64,000 nucleotides of DNA from assembly GCF_014646075.1 (NCBI RefSeq), contig NZ_BMMT01000021.1, forward strand, positions 1 to 64,000, written 5' to 3'. Under the pieces are notes generated by a model. That model saw nothing but the letters and a program-made list of their open reading frames with translations, was not told the origin of the DNA and did no database searches. How positions within the stretch are numbered: the stretch's first letter is position 1; the number at the start of each line of letters is the position of its first letter. This document shows, in pieces, positions 35,823 to 43,485 of the stretch. This DNA is from Saccharopolyspora thermophila. Lineage in GTDB: Bacteria; Actinomycetota; Actinomycetes; Mycobacteriales; Pseudonocardiaceae. The translations under genes were made by a program, and so were the position numbers.

Positions 35823-37274
35823 TCATGTCCGCGATCGGGAACCCCGGCTGATGCGGGGCACCAAGGGGGCGATCGTGCGGGCGCGAATCACTCCCCACCA
35901 CAGACCGGCCCCGTAGGCGAGGTCGTCCAACAGCCGCACGAGCACGTACGGCACCGGACGCAGGGTGCTTCCGCTGCTCCTGCGATCCAGCAGGCCGTCC
36001 ACCACTGCGGCCGCGACGAGGCCGCGGCGTGCCCGGCGGCTCACCAGCGCCACCGCGACGCTGATCGGCCAGTAGTGCCGGGTCGCGGCACGGGCGAGCT
36101 GGCGCACAGTGGCATACAGGGTGCCGAGCGCCAGCAGGACGCCGGCACGCACGGGCGCGTCGGCGTCCGGCAGGCGACGCGTCATCCGGGCGGCGATGAC
36201 CGCGACCAGGCCCCCGGCCAGCGGAACCAGCCGGCGGTCGGTCAGCAGGCCAGCGGCCACCAGGGACCACCACGGGGCCTGCACGGGCGGGATCTGCCGC
36301 GGGTGCCGGAGCGCCAGCGGTGCGGCGCTGGTCCCGTAGAAGGCGCGCTGGGCGAGCCACCGCCGCAGATCGGTCCGGTGCTCGTGCGCGACGCGCGCAG
36401 CGGGCACGTAGCGCAGTCGCCACCCCGCCTCGTGCAACCGCAGGCAGAGGTCCACGTCCTCGCCGACGCGCATGTCGGCCGCGAATCCCGCAACGGCCTC
36501 CCTGCGCACCACGACCGTCGTCGTCGGCACGTACGACAACCTGGTCAGCGGTGCGACGAGCCCCTCCCGTGGCCCCATGTCCAGCGGGGAGCAGGTTCGT
36601 TCGAAGGCGTCCAGACAGCCCCGGTCGTCGGAGCGCAGGGGCACGACACGCGGCGCGGCCAGGGCGACCGCCGGATCGAGGAACTGCGCCACCAGCGGGG
36701 AGAGCCACCCCGGCTGCGGGACGACGTCGGAGTCGATGAACGCCACGAAACGGGTGCTGGAGCGCGACAAACCGGTGTTGCGGGCCGCCGCGGGCCCAAG
36801 GCTGCGCTCGTGGCGGAACACCCGCGCGCCGTGCCTGCGGGCCGCGGCGGCGAGCCGTGCGGGGTCGCGGGAGCCGTCGTCGACCACCACGACCGGCAGG
36901 TCGGCCGTCTGCGGATCCTGCCGCAGTGCGGTCAGCAGACGCTCGAGCATCTCGACGCGATCCCGGACCGGGATCACCACACTCACCTCGCCCACCCGCA
37001 CCTCGGGTGGGCGCGGGTTGACGATCCCGGCGTCGAGGAGCCTGCGGGCCAGCGCCTGGCTCGCCGGCCCGGACACCGCGAACCCGCCGCTGGCCAGCAG
37101 TCGCGCCGCGCGCTCCGACAACCGCACGAGCCGGGGCGGCGATCCGCCGAACAGGAGCCTGCCGTTGCGGGACCGGTGCACGTCCGCGGCGAGCTCCACC
37201 GCGAAACCGTCGGGCAGCGTGGTTTTGGTCGGGGTGAGGGCCACTCGGCCCACTGCGGGATGCGTCGTGGTCAA
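35823..37274 (-). CDS. mftF: Mycofactocin glycosyltransferase MftF
   Basis: A GT2-family glycosyltransferase (483 aa) that adds the oligosaccharide chain to mycofactocin. An N-terminal RRE-like/leading domain (about 1-110) precedes the GT-A domain: VSVVIPVRDR, VVVDDGSRD, the DxD-like FIDSDVVPQPGW, and a GEDVDL motif. Hydrophobic segments near the C-terminus suggest membrane association. Start set at the TTG at 37274, because it overlaps the upstream stop as TTGA, as the other mft junctions do; an upstream in-frame start at 37337 would overlap the SDR gene by 66 bases. Confidence 0.92.
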   Translation of the reverse strand: MTTTHPAVGRVALTPTKTTLPDGFAVELAADVHRSRNGRLLFGGSPPRLVRLSERAARLLASGGFAVSGPASQALARRLLDAGIVNPRPPEVRVGEVSVVIPVRDRVEMLERLLTALRQDPQTADLPVVVVDDGSRDPARLAAAARRHGARVFRHERSLGPAAARNTGLSRSSTRFVAFIDSDVVPQPGWLSPLVAQFLDPAVALAAPRVVPLRSDDRGCLDAFERTCSPLDMGPREGLVAPLTRLSYVPTTTVVVRREAVAGFAADMRVGEDVDLCLRLHEAGWRLRYVPAARVAHEHRTDLRRWLAQRAFYGTSAAPLALRHPRQIPPVQAPWWSLVAAGLLTDRRLVPLAGGLVAVIAARMTRRLPDADAPVRAGVLLALGTLYATVRQLARAATRHYWPISVAVALVSRRARRGLVAAAVVDGLLDRRSSGSTLRPVPYVLVRLLDDLAYGAGLWWGVIRARTIAPLVPRISRGSRSRT

Positions 37275-38050
37275 CTGCCGAACCCCCCGTCCGCGTGCAC
37301 CACTGAGCCGGTCACCGCGGCCGACTCCGGGGAGCACACCCAGGCCACGGCCGCGGCGACCTCGTCGGGGGACAGCAGGCGTTGCACCAGTTGGTGTTCA
37401 CCCAGGGCGGCAGGATCGGCGAGCCCGTAGATCGTCGCCGTGGCCCGGAGCATGTCGGTGTGGGTCGATCCGGGGGAGACCGCGACGGCGCTCACCCCGG
37501 TTCCGCGCAGGTCGCACGCCAGTCCCCGGACAAGCCCCAGCACCGCGTGCTTGGCCGCGCAGTAACCGCCCAGCCGCCACAGCCCCTGGTGCGCGGCGGC
37601 CGAGGCGAGCGCGACGAACCGTCCGCTGCGCGGTTCGGGGGCCGCCAGTAGTCGGGGCACCGCGGCGCGCGCCAGGTTGAGCACACCGGTGACGTCGACG
37701 TCGAGCAGGGTCTGCCAGCTGCGCTCCGGGATCTCCCACACCGGCTCGCCGCCGGCGATCACCGCCGCGCACGCGACAGCGGCGTCCAGCCTGCCGTAGT
37801 GGCGCAGCGCCAGATCGCACGCCGCCACCAGTGTGCTCGGTTCCCGGACGTCCCCGACCAGCGTCTGCACGCGCGGGGTGTCCTGCGCCAGGGCGGTCAG
37901 TTCGTCCGGTCGCGCCAGCGGGTAGTCCACGGCCGGGTCGTCCGCGCAGCGGTCGACGGCCACGACCGACCAGCCTGCGGCCACGAGGCGGCGCACCACC
38001 GCCGCGCCGATGCCGCGGGCGGCGCCGGTCACGACTGCCACGCGGGTCAC
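37271..38050 (-). CDS. Mycofactocin-associated short-chain dehydrogenase
   Basis: A 259-aa SDR oxidoreductase: Rossmann motif TGAARGIG (residues about 8-15), catalytic Ser in ALASAAAH, and the YCAAK Tyr-Lys pair. SDRs inside mft clusters hold NAD(H) non-exchangeably and use mycofactocin as external electron acceptor; this one probably oxidises an alcohol or a carveol-like substrate, but the substrate cannot be read. The GTG start overlaps the mftE stop (GTGA), and the stop overlaps the mftF start (TTGA). Confidence 0.88.
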   Translation of the reverse strand: MTRVAVVTGAARGIGAAVVRRLVAAGWSVVAVDRCADDPAVDYPLARPDELTALAQDTPRVQTLVGDVREPSTLVAACDLALRHYGRLDAAVACAAVIAGGEPVWEIPERSWQTLLDVDVTGVLNLARAAVPRLLAAPEPRSGRFVALASAAAHQGLWRLGGYCAAKHAVLGLVRGLACDLRGTGVSAVAVSPGSTHTDMLRATATIYGLADPAALGEHQLVQRLLSPDEVAAAVAWVCSPESAAVTGSVVHADGGFGS

Positions 38051-38778
38051 GACGCCTCCTGCCGGACCGCGTTGCGCAGCCGGCCGACGCGGTCGACGTG
38101 CCAGGAGCGCACGGCGTCGACGAGACCCGTGGCCATCTCCGCCAGCAACGCGTCGCCTTCGGAGGCGTTCGCGCCCGACGGTTGCCCGATGACCCCGTTC
38201 GGGCTCACCGCCCGCACTCCCTCGGACACCATCCGGTCCAGCAGGCGACCGGCGGGTTCGGGCGGGCCGGGGGCGAGCCGTCCGAACCGGACCGAGGTGG
38301 GGCGCAACGCGGACATCATCGACGTTTCGGCGCGGGCCGCATGCGTGTGCGGTTCCCCGCTGGCGCAGGGCCACCACGCCACGTCCCGTCCTTCGCTGCG
38401 CAACCGGCGTACCGCGCCGACCAGGCTGTTCAGGTTTCCGCCGTGCCCGTTGACCAGGACGAGCCGACCTGCCCACCGCAGCATCGAACGCCCGAGTTCG
38501 ACGATCAGCAGGTGCAGTGCCACGTGGCCGATGGAGACGGTCCCGGGGAAGCCTTCGTGCTCGCCGCTGGCCCCGTAGTGCTGGGTGGGGGCGAGCACCA
38601 CGTCGACGTCCCCGTGCAGCCGGGCAGCCGCTCGTTCGGCCACCGCTGTCGCCACGGCCGCATCGGTGTCCAGCGGGAGGTGCGGGCCGTGCTGCTCGCA
38701 GGAGCCGAGCGGAACCAGCACCACCGGTTTGCGCGACTCCAGCTCGGTCCACGTCCGGTCGGCGAGGCGTTCGGTCAT
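38047..38778 (-). CDS. mftE: Mycofactocin precursor peptidase MftE
   Basis: A creatininase-family metallopeptidase (243 aa) that cuts the modified C-terminal Val-Tyr piece from the precursor MftA to give AHDP. Metal-ligand motifs are GSCEQHGPHLPLDTDA and NGHGGN, with a conserved E at GEHEGFPGT. The ATG at 38778 overlaps the mftC stop (ATGA). Length is normal for the family. Confidence 0.94.
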   Translation of the reverse strand: MTERLADRTWTELESRKPVVLVPLGSCEQHGPHLPLDTDAAVATAVAERAAARLHGDVDVVLAPTQHYGASGEHEGFPGTVSIGHVALHLLIVELGRSMLRWAGRLVLVNGHGGNLNSLVGAVRRLRSEGRDVAWWPCASGEPHTHAARAETSMMSALRPTSVRFGRLAPGPPEPAGRLLDRMVSEGVRAVSPNGVIGQPSGANASEGDALLAEMATGLVDAVRSWHVDRVGRLRNAVRQEAS

Positions 38779-40025
38779 GACCCGCCTCCCGAGGACCATG
38801 GCGCGGCAGCGGCCGGGAGGTCGGCAAGCGGGCTCTCGTTGCACGGCCGCTGGGTGGCTCGCACCCCAGGCATGCCGAGCGCAACCGCTCGTCGCCCGCT
38901 CCGCCTGGAGTGGTCCTGTGTCGCGCGGGGCACGGCGCTGTGGTCCACCTCGTCCAGAAGCCGCGCGCCGTGGCCCTTGACGCACTCCGGATCCGGCCCG
39001 TCGAGGGGGAGTCCGGTGAAGAACTTCGCCGCCATGCACCCGCCCTGGCAGGCGTCGAACGCCGGGCAGGAGGTGCATGTGCCGCCGGTCTGCGTGGTGC
39101 GCAGCTGGGTGAACAGGTTCGAGTTGCGCCAGACCTCACCGAACCCGGCGGTGCGCACGTTGCCCGCCTTGAACGCGTCGTGGATCGCGAACGGGCAGGC
39201 GTAGACGTCACCCACCGGATCGATCAGGCACACCACCCGGCCCGCGCCGCACAGGTTGAGCCCCGGCAGGGGTGCGCTGCCCAGCGCGTTGAGGTGGAAG
39301 AAGGAGTCGCCGGTCAGCACGTCCTCGCCGTGGTCGAGCAACCAGCGGTAGATCTGCATCTGCTGCTCGGCGGTCGGGTGCAGGTCGTCCCACACGTCCG
39401 CGCCGCGCCCGGACGGGCGCAGCCTGGTGATCCGCAGCTGCGCGTCGTAGGAGTCCGCGATGGCCTTGAACTCGTCGAGCTGGTCGACGTTCTGGCGGGT
39501 CATCACCACCGAGATCTTGAACCCGCGCATGCCGGCGGCCGCCAGGTTCTCCATGGCCCGCCGCGCCATGTCGTAGGAACCGGGGCCGCGCACCGCGTCG
39601 TTGATCTCGCGGGTCGCGCCGTCCAGCGAGATCTGGACGTCGACGTAGTCGGTGGCCGCGAGCTGCCGGGCCCGCTGCTCGGTGAGCCGGACGCCGTTGG
39701 TGGAGAACTTGACGCCGACGTGGTGGGACACCGCGTAGTCGAGCAGTTCCCAGAAGTCGGGGCGAACCGTGGGTTCCCCACCGCCCACGTTGACGTAGAA
39801 GACCTGCATCCGCTCCAGTTCGTCGATCACCGCCTTGATCTCGTCGGTGGTCAGCTCGTCGGGGTCACGGCGGCCCGACGAGGACAGGCAGTGCTCACAG
39901 GCAAGGTTGCAGGCGTAGGTCCACTCCCAGGTCAGGCAGATCGGCGCGGCCAGGCCGTGCTTGAACTGCTCGGTCAGGGACGGCACCGGCGACGGTCGGT
40001 GCGCTCGTGGCTCGGCGGTGGTCAT
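38775..40025 (-). CDS. mftC: Mycofactocin radical SAM maturase MftC
   Basis: A 416-aa radical SAM enzyme with a SPASM C-terminus. MftC decarboxylates the C-terminal Tyr of MftA and then forms the Val-Tyr crosslink. The cluster-binding motif CNLACEHC lies near residue 39, followed by GGGEPTVRP (SAM binding). SPASM cysteines appear in YACPFAI and CTSCPAFDACQGGC. The last 50 residues extend beyond the usual family end and are rich in Arg/Ala. It is transcribed with mftA and mftB. Confidence 0.96.
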   Translation of the reverse strand: MTTAEPRAHRPSPVPSLTEQFKHGLAAPICLTWEWTYACNLACEHCLSSSGRRDPDELTTDEIKAVIDELERMQVFYVNVGGGEPTVRPDFWELLDYAVSHHVGVKFSTNGVRLTEQRARQLAATDYVDVQISLDGATREINDAVRGPGSYDMARRAMENLAAAGMRGFKISVVMTRQNVDQLDEFKAIADSYDAQLRITRLRPSGRGADVWDDLHPTAEQQMQIYRWLLDHGEDVLTGDSFFHLNALGSAPLPGLNLCGAGRVVCLIDPVGDVYACPFAIHDAFKAGNVRTAGFGEVWRNSNLFTQLRTTQTGGTCTSCPAFDACQGGCMAAKFFTGLPLDGPDPECVKGHGARLLDEVDHSAVPRATQDHSRRSGRRAVALGMPGVRATQRPCNESPLADLPAAAAPWSSGGGS

Positions 40026-40041
40026 GGCACTCCTTGCGCGG

Positions 40042-40335
40042 TCAGGGGTGTGGTGGCCGACGAACGATCATCTCGGCCTCCGCGAGGGAGGCCAGGGCGC
40101 GCAGGTAGCTCGGCCGTTCCCGGTCGGCCACCCGGCAGGCGCCGAGCGCCTCGTGCACCGAACCGTGTTCGACGAGTCGCTCGACGACCTCGACGAGCTG
40201 GCGGGTCTTCAGAAACGACAGCCGCCGCGTGCCGAAGTGGTAGGCGAGCGCGCCGAACGGCTCCGGCCGCAGCGCGACCTGTGGGTTGCGGCGGTACGGG
40301 AGGTCGGGCCGGAAGGCCGAGCTACCCATGCTCAT
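40042..40335 (-). CDS. mftB: Mycofactocin RRE chaperone MftB
   Basis: A 97-aa RiPP-recognition-element protein that binds the MftA leader and presents it to MftC. The sequence has the MftB pattern RRNPQVALRPEPFGALAYHF, then RRLSFLKTRQLVEVVERL. Start chosen at ATG 40335 (MSMGSS), because GAGG lies 6 bases upstream, within the stop region of mftA; an ATG at 40359 would give 8 more residues but overlap mftA. Confidence 0.92.
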   Translation of the reverse strand: MSMGSSAFRPDLPYRRNPQVALRPEPFGALAYHFGTRRLSFLKTRQLVEVVERLVEHGSVHEALGACRVADRERPSYLRALASLAEAEMIVRRPPHP

Positions 40336-40343
40336 CACCGTCC

Positions 40344-40475
40344 TCAGTAGACGCCGCACATGCCGTCGATGGACACGTCCTCGACGAGCATCTCCTCGAC
40401 GACGTCACCCGCCGCGGCGCCGGACGCGGGGAACTCCGCGGCCTGGGCGGCCTCGGTCGAGATCTGCTGCTCCAT
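40344..40475 (-). CDS. mftA: Mycofactocin precursor peptide MftA
   Basis: A 43-aa precursor too short for most gene finders: MEQQISTEAAQAAEFP at the start, an acidic leader (VVEEMLVEDVSIDG) and the invariant end IDGMCGVY, whose last Val-Tyr become the redox core. The ATG follows AGAGGTGAGAAGCC. It is the first gene of the operon mftA-B-C-E-SDR-F-D; mftB starts 8 bases after its stop. Confidence 0.97.
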   Translation of the reverse strand: MEQQISTEAAQAAEFPASGAAAGDVVEEMLVEDVSIDGMCGVY

Positions 40476-40590
40476 GGCTTCTCACCTCTGTGGAGTAGGG
40501 GAAAACGGATTCCGCATCGCCAACGCTTGCGGTGAGGAAACGCTAAGGAGACGCCGCCGCGCGGCTCGCCGTGCGACCGGTCGTTGTGAC

Positions 40591-40608
40591 CCTGTCCGAT
40601 CGAACGGG
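40591..40608. promoter_or_regulatory. CGATCG-centred operator, copy 1
   Basis: CCTGTCCGATCGAACGGG, an inverted repeat of the form CCnGTnCGATCGnACnGG. Identical to the copy at 40645 and near-identical to the one at 49565, all at alcohol-oxidation promoters. The size suits a dimeric helix-turn-helix regulator. Confidence 0.65.
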
Positions 40609-40644
40609 TCGTCGCGCGCGGTCGGGTGCGGATCCGACGGCGCA

Positions 40645-40662
40645 CCTGTCCGATCGAACGGG
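40645..40662. promoter_or_regulatory. CGATCG-centred operator, copy 2
   Basis: Exact second copy of CCTGTCCGATCGAACGGG, 54 bases (about five helical turns) from copy 1, so two dimers could sit on the same face of the DNA. It is about 180 bases before the methanol dehydrogenase start and 170 bases before mftA. Confidence 0.65.
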
Positions 40663-40841
40663 CACCGCCCTCCCCGATCGTCCGGACTGGCGGTTCCGGA
40701 CGGCGGGTTCTGGCCCGCGGAGGCTTCTCCGGGGTGACGCGGCGCACTAGTTTCGCGGTTCAATCCGGACGGGACAGCGGTTCCGCCCGGAGCATCTGGA
40801 GCCGGAAGCAGCGCAACGCCGCGCGTGGAGAGGACTGCGAC

Positions 40842-42134
40842 ATGCAGGTCGACGAACTGCTGAAGCCATTCCCGATCAAGGAGTTCCACCCGTTCCCCCG
40901 CGCCCTGATGGGCCCGGGCGCGCACGAGATGATCGGGCCTGAGGCCAAGAAGCTGGGATTCCGGCGGACGCTCGTGATGACCTCCGGTCTTCGCGGCACC
41001 GACATCGTGCACAAGATCGTGGAGTCCATGAAGTACCACGGTCTCGAGGTCGTCGTGTACGACCAGGTTGAGTCCAACCCCAAGGACTACAACGTCATGG
41101 ACGCCGTGAAGCTCTACCAGGAGAACTCGTGCGACTCGTTCGTCTCCATCGGTGGCGGATCGTCGCACGACGCCTGCAAGGGCGCGCGGATCTCGGTGGC
41201 GCACGACGGGCGTAACGTCAACGAGTTCGAGGGCTTCAACAAGTCCGAGAACCCGAAGAACCCCCCGCACATCGCGGTGTCCACGACCGCGGGAACGGGC
41301 TCGGAGACCTCCTGGGCATACGTCATCACCGACACCACCACCGACCCGGACAACCCGCACAAGTACGTCGCCTTCGACGACGCCTCGGTGGCCACCCTGG
41401 CGATCGACGACCCGGTGCTGTACTACGACTGCCCGATCGACTTCACCGCGCAGTGCGGGTTCGACGTGCTCGCCCACGCCTCCGAGCCGTACGTCTCGCG
41501 GCTGAACTTCCAGCCTTCGCTGGGTAACGCGCTGCACGCGATCAAGCTGACCGCGGAGAACCTGCGTCAGGCGGTGTGGAACGGCCAGGACCTCCCCGGT
41601 CGCGAAGGCATGATGTACGCCCAGTACATCGCCGCGCAGGCGTTCAACTCCGGTGGGTTGGGCATCATCCACTCGATCTCGCACGCGGTCAGTGCCTTCT
41701 ACGACACCCACCACGGGCTGAACAACGCGATCGCGCTGCCGCGGGTGTGGGCGTTCAACATGCCGGTGGCCTACAAGCGGTTCGCCGACATCGCCCAGGC
41801 GATGGGTGTGGACACCCACGGCATGACCGACGTCCAGGCGGCCGACGCCGCGCTGGCCGCGGCCATCCGGTTGCTGCGCGACGTCGGCATCCCGGAGCGG
41901 TTCGTCGACGTGCACGCCGACACCTACTCGAAGAACCGGTTGGGCAAGGGCCCGACCAAGTTCTACGAACGGTCCGATGTGATCAAGGGCGACGCCGCCG
42001 ACGTCGACCGCATCACCAACCACGTGCTCGGTGACGCCTGCACGCCGGGCAACGCCAAGGAGTGCACGTTCGACACGGTGCGTCCGGTGGTCGAACACTG
42101 CATGACCGGCGACCTGGACGACCTGCTCAGCTGA
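40842..42134 (+). CDS. mno: NDMA-dependent methanol dehydrogenase
   Basis: A 430-aa iron-type (family III) alcohol dehydrogenase of the nicotinoprotein methanol:NDMA oxidoreductase group. It keeps NAD(H) bound and passes electrons to mycofactocin. Diagnostic N-terminus MQVDELLKPFPIKEFHPF; NAD-binding GGGSSHDACKGA; metal ligands in DVLAHASEPY and in HSISHAVSAFYDTHHG. The ATG at 40842 follows GGAGAGG. It diverges from mftA, and three accessory genes follow on the same strand. It oxidises methanol and other primary alcohols to aldehydes in relatives. Confidence 0.95.
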   Translation: MQVDELLKPFPIKEFHPFPRALMGPGAHEMIGPEAKKLGFRRTLVMTSGLRGTDIVHKIVESMKYHGLEVVVYDQVESNPKDYNVMDAVKLYQENSCDSFVSIGGGSSHDACKGARISVAHDGRNVNEFEGFNKSENPKNPPHIAVSTTAGTGSETSWAYVITDTTTDPDNPHKYVAFDDASVATLAIDDPVLYYDCPIDFTAQCGFDVLAHASEPYVSRLNFQPSLGNALHAIKLTAENLRQAVWNGQDLPGREGMMYAQYIAAQAFNSGGLGIIHSISHAVSAFYDTHHGLNNAIALPRVWAFNMPVAYKRFADIAQAMGVDTHGMTDVQAADAALAAAIRLLRDVGIPERFVDVHADTYSKNRLGKGPTKFYERSDVIKGDAADVDRITNHVLGDACTPGNAKECTFDTVRPVVEHCMTGDLDDLLS

Positions 42135-42146
42135 CCCGCCGGACCA

Positions 42147-42180
42147 GCCGTGGGGCCGCCGGACCCGGCCCCCCCACGGC
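42147..42180 (+). terminator. Hairpin between methanol dehydrogenase and moxR genes
   Basis: GCCGTGGGG (42147-42155) pairs with CCCCACGGC (42172-42180); the inner CCG/CGG lengthens the stem, with extra Cs bulged. It starts 13 bases after the stop codon and has no T-run. Probably a partial terminator or 3' stabiliser, giving far more dehydrogenase than accessory protein. Confidence 0.6.
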
Positions 42181-42217
42181 CCCACCATCCCCCGCACACC
42201 CACTCCCGGAGGTAACC

Positions 42218-43426
42218 GTGCCCGACAGCAACCCGGATCACTCCCCCGCGACGCGCCCCTTCGACTCGGTCGCGGAGGTGGTGGAGCGGTTCGCCGAACG
42301 CGGGTACATCGCGGACCGCCGGCTGGCGACCACCGTCTTCCTGCAGTCCCGCCTGGACAAGCCACTGCTGCTGGAGGGGCCGGCCGGGGTCGGCAAGACC
42401 GAGCTGGCCAAGAAGCTGGCCGAGGTCACCGGGCGCCGACTGCTGCGGCTGCAGTGCTACGAGGGGCAGGACGAGAGCAAGGCGCTCTACGAGTGGGACT
42501 ACGGCAAGCAACTGCTCTACACGCAGATGCTGCGCGACAAGATCGGCGAGATCACCGCCGACGCCCCGGACCTGGCCACCGCGGTGGACCGCATCAGCAG
42601 CCAGGACAGTGTGTTCTTCTCCGACCGCTTCCTCGCCGCGCGACCGCTGCTGGACGCCATCCGCGGCGAGCAGCCGGCCGTCCTGCTCGTCGACGAGGTC
42701 GATCGCGCCGACGAGGCGCTGGAAGCGGTGTTGCTGGAGTGCCTGGCCGAGTTCCAGGTGTCCGTGCCGGAGGTCGGCACCTACCAGGCCGCGGTGCCAC
42801 CCTACGTCGTGCTGACGTCCAACAACACCCGCGATTTGTCCGCCGCGCTCAAACGGCGCTGCCTGCACCTGTTCCTGGACTACCCGGACCACGAACGCGA
42901 GCTGGAGATCCTGCGGTCCAAGCGCACCGGACTGCCGGAGAACCTGGCCCGGCAACTGCTCGGCGTGGTCCGCGAGTTGCGCTCCCTCAAGCTGCGCAAG
43001 GCACCCAGCATCTCCGAGACCATCGACTGGGCCCGCACGTTGGCCGTTCTCGGTGCCCAGGAACTCGACGCCGAACTGCTGTCCGAGACCGCGAACGTGG
43101 TGCTGAAGTACGAGCGCGACATGCGGCACGCGCTCGAGGTCCTGCCCCAGCTGGTGGACCCGAACCGCGAGGTCCCCGAGCACCTGCCCGCCCACGGCCA
43201 CGGTCATGGCCACGGCCACGGCCACGGTCATGGCCACGGGCACCATGCGCACCACGACGATGACGACGTCGACGGGCGCGCGGTGCGAGCCGCCAAGGAC
43301 CGGCCGGGACGTTTCGACGAGAACTACTACGGCGCTCCTGGCTCCAGCACCCGGCCTCCGTCGCCGCAGCGGGCCGGCGGCCAGGGCCACCGTGCCTTCG
43401 CCGCCGCGACCCGCCGCCGCCCCTAG
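42218..43426 (+). CDS. MoxR-type AAA+ ATPase with His-rich tail
   Basis: A 402-aa AAA+ ATPase of the MoxR/CoxD group, which with VWA partners helps metal insertion or maturation of dehydrogenases. Walker A EGPAGVGKTE (residues 53-62), Walker B VLLVDEVDRAD, sensor TSNNTRDLS. At residues about 324-346 an alternating His-Gly run followed by His/Asp forms an obvious metal-binding tail. The GTG start follows GGAGGT 5 bases upstream. It lies between the methanol dehydrogenase and VWA genes. Confidence 0.9.
   Translation: MPDSNPDHSPATRPFDSVAEVVERFAERGYIADRRLATTVFLQSRLDKPLLLEGPAGVGKTELAKKLAEVTGRRLLRLQCYEGQDESKALYEWDYGKQLLYTQMLRDKIGEITADAPDLATAVDRISSQDSVFFSDRFLAARPLLDAIRGEQPAVLLVDEVDRADEALEAVLLECLAEFQVSVPEVGTYQAAVPPYVVLTSNNTRDLSAALKRRCLHLFLDYPDHERELEILRSKRTGLPENLARQLLGVVRELRSLKLRKAPSISETIDWARTLAVLGAQELDAELLSETANVVLKYERDMRHALEVLPQLVDPNREVPEHLPAHGHGHGHGHGHGHGHGHHAHHDDDDVDGRAVRAAKDRPGRFDENYYGAPGSSTRPPSPQRAGGQGHRAFAAATRRRP
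43192..43262 (+). repeat. Six-base repeats encoding a His-Gly metal-binding tail
   Basis: Ggccac/ggtcat hexamers repeat about nine times within the MoxR gene, encoding alternating His and Gly. Simple enough to vary by slippage in six-base steps, which keeps the frame and changes only the number of histidines. Confidence 0.8.
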
Positions 43427-43485
43427 CTCCGCGCCACCCCGGTCGGCGCAGGCCCGTGCGGGCTGTGCGACCAGAAAGGCTCACC

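Larger units (their letters stand above)
40476..40841. promoter_or_regulatory. Divergent mftA / methanol dehydrogenase promoter region
   Basis: This gap between mftA and the methanol dehydrogenase gene holds two copies of an 18-base inverted repeat (listed separately), the direct repeat TCCGGAC (40681-40687 and 40695-40701) and a weaker CGATCG-centred half site at about 40674. No small gene or RNA is recognisable. Both promoters must lie here. Confidence 0.7.

Noticed and set aside
37271..39211. 646-aa minus-strand frame covering SDR and much of mftE/mftC
   Set aside because: Only the last 259 residues are an SDR; the upstream part is antisense-frame shadow of mftE and mftC, and GTG 38050 gives the expected start.
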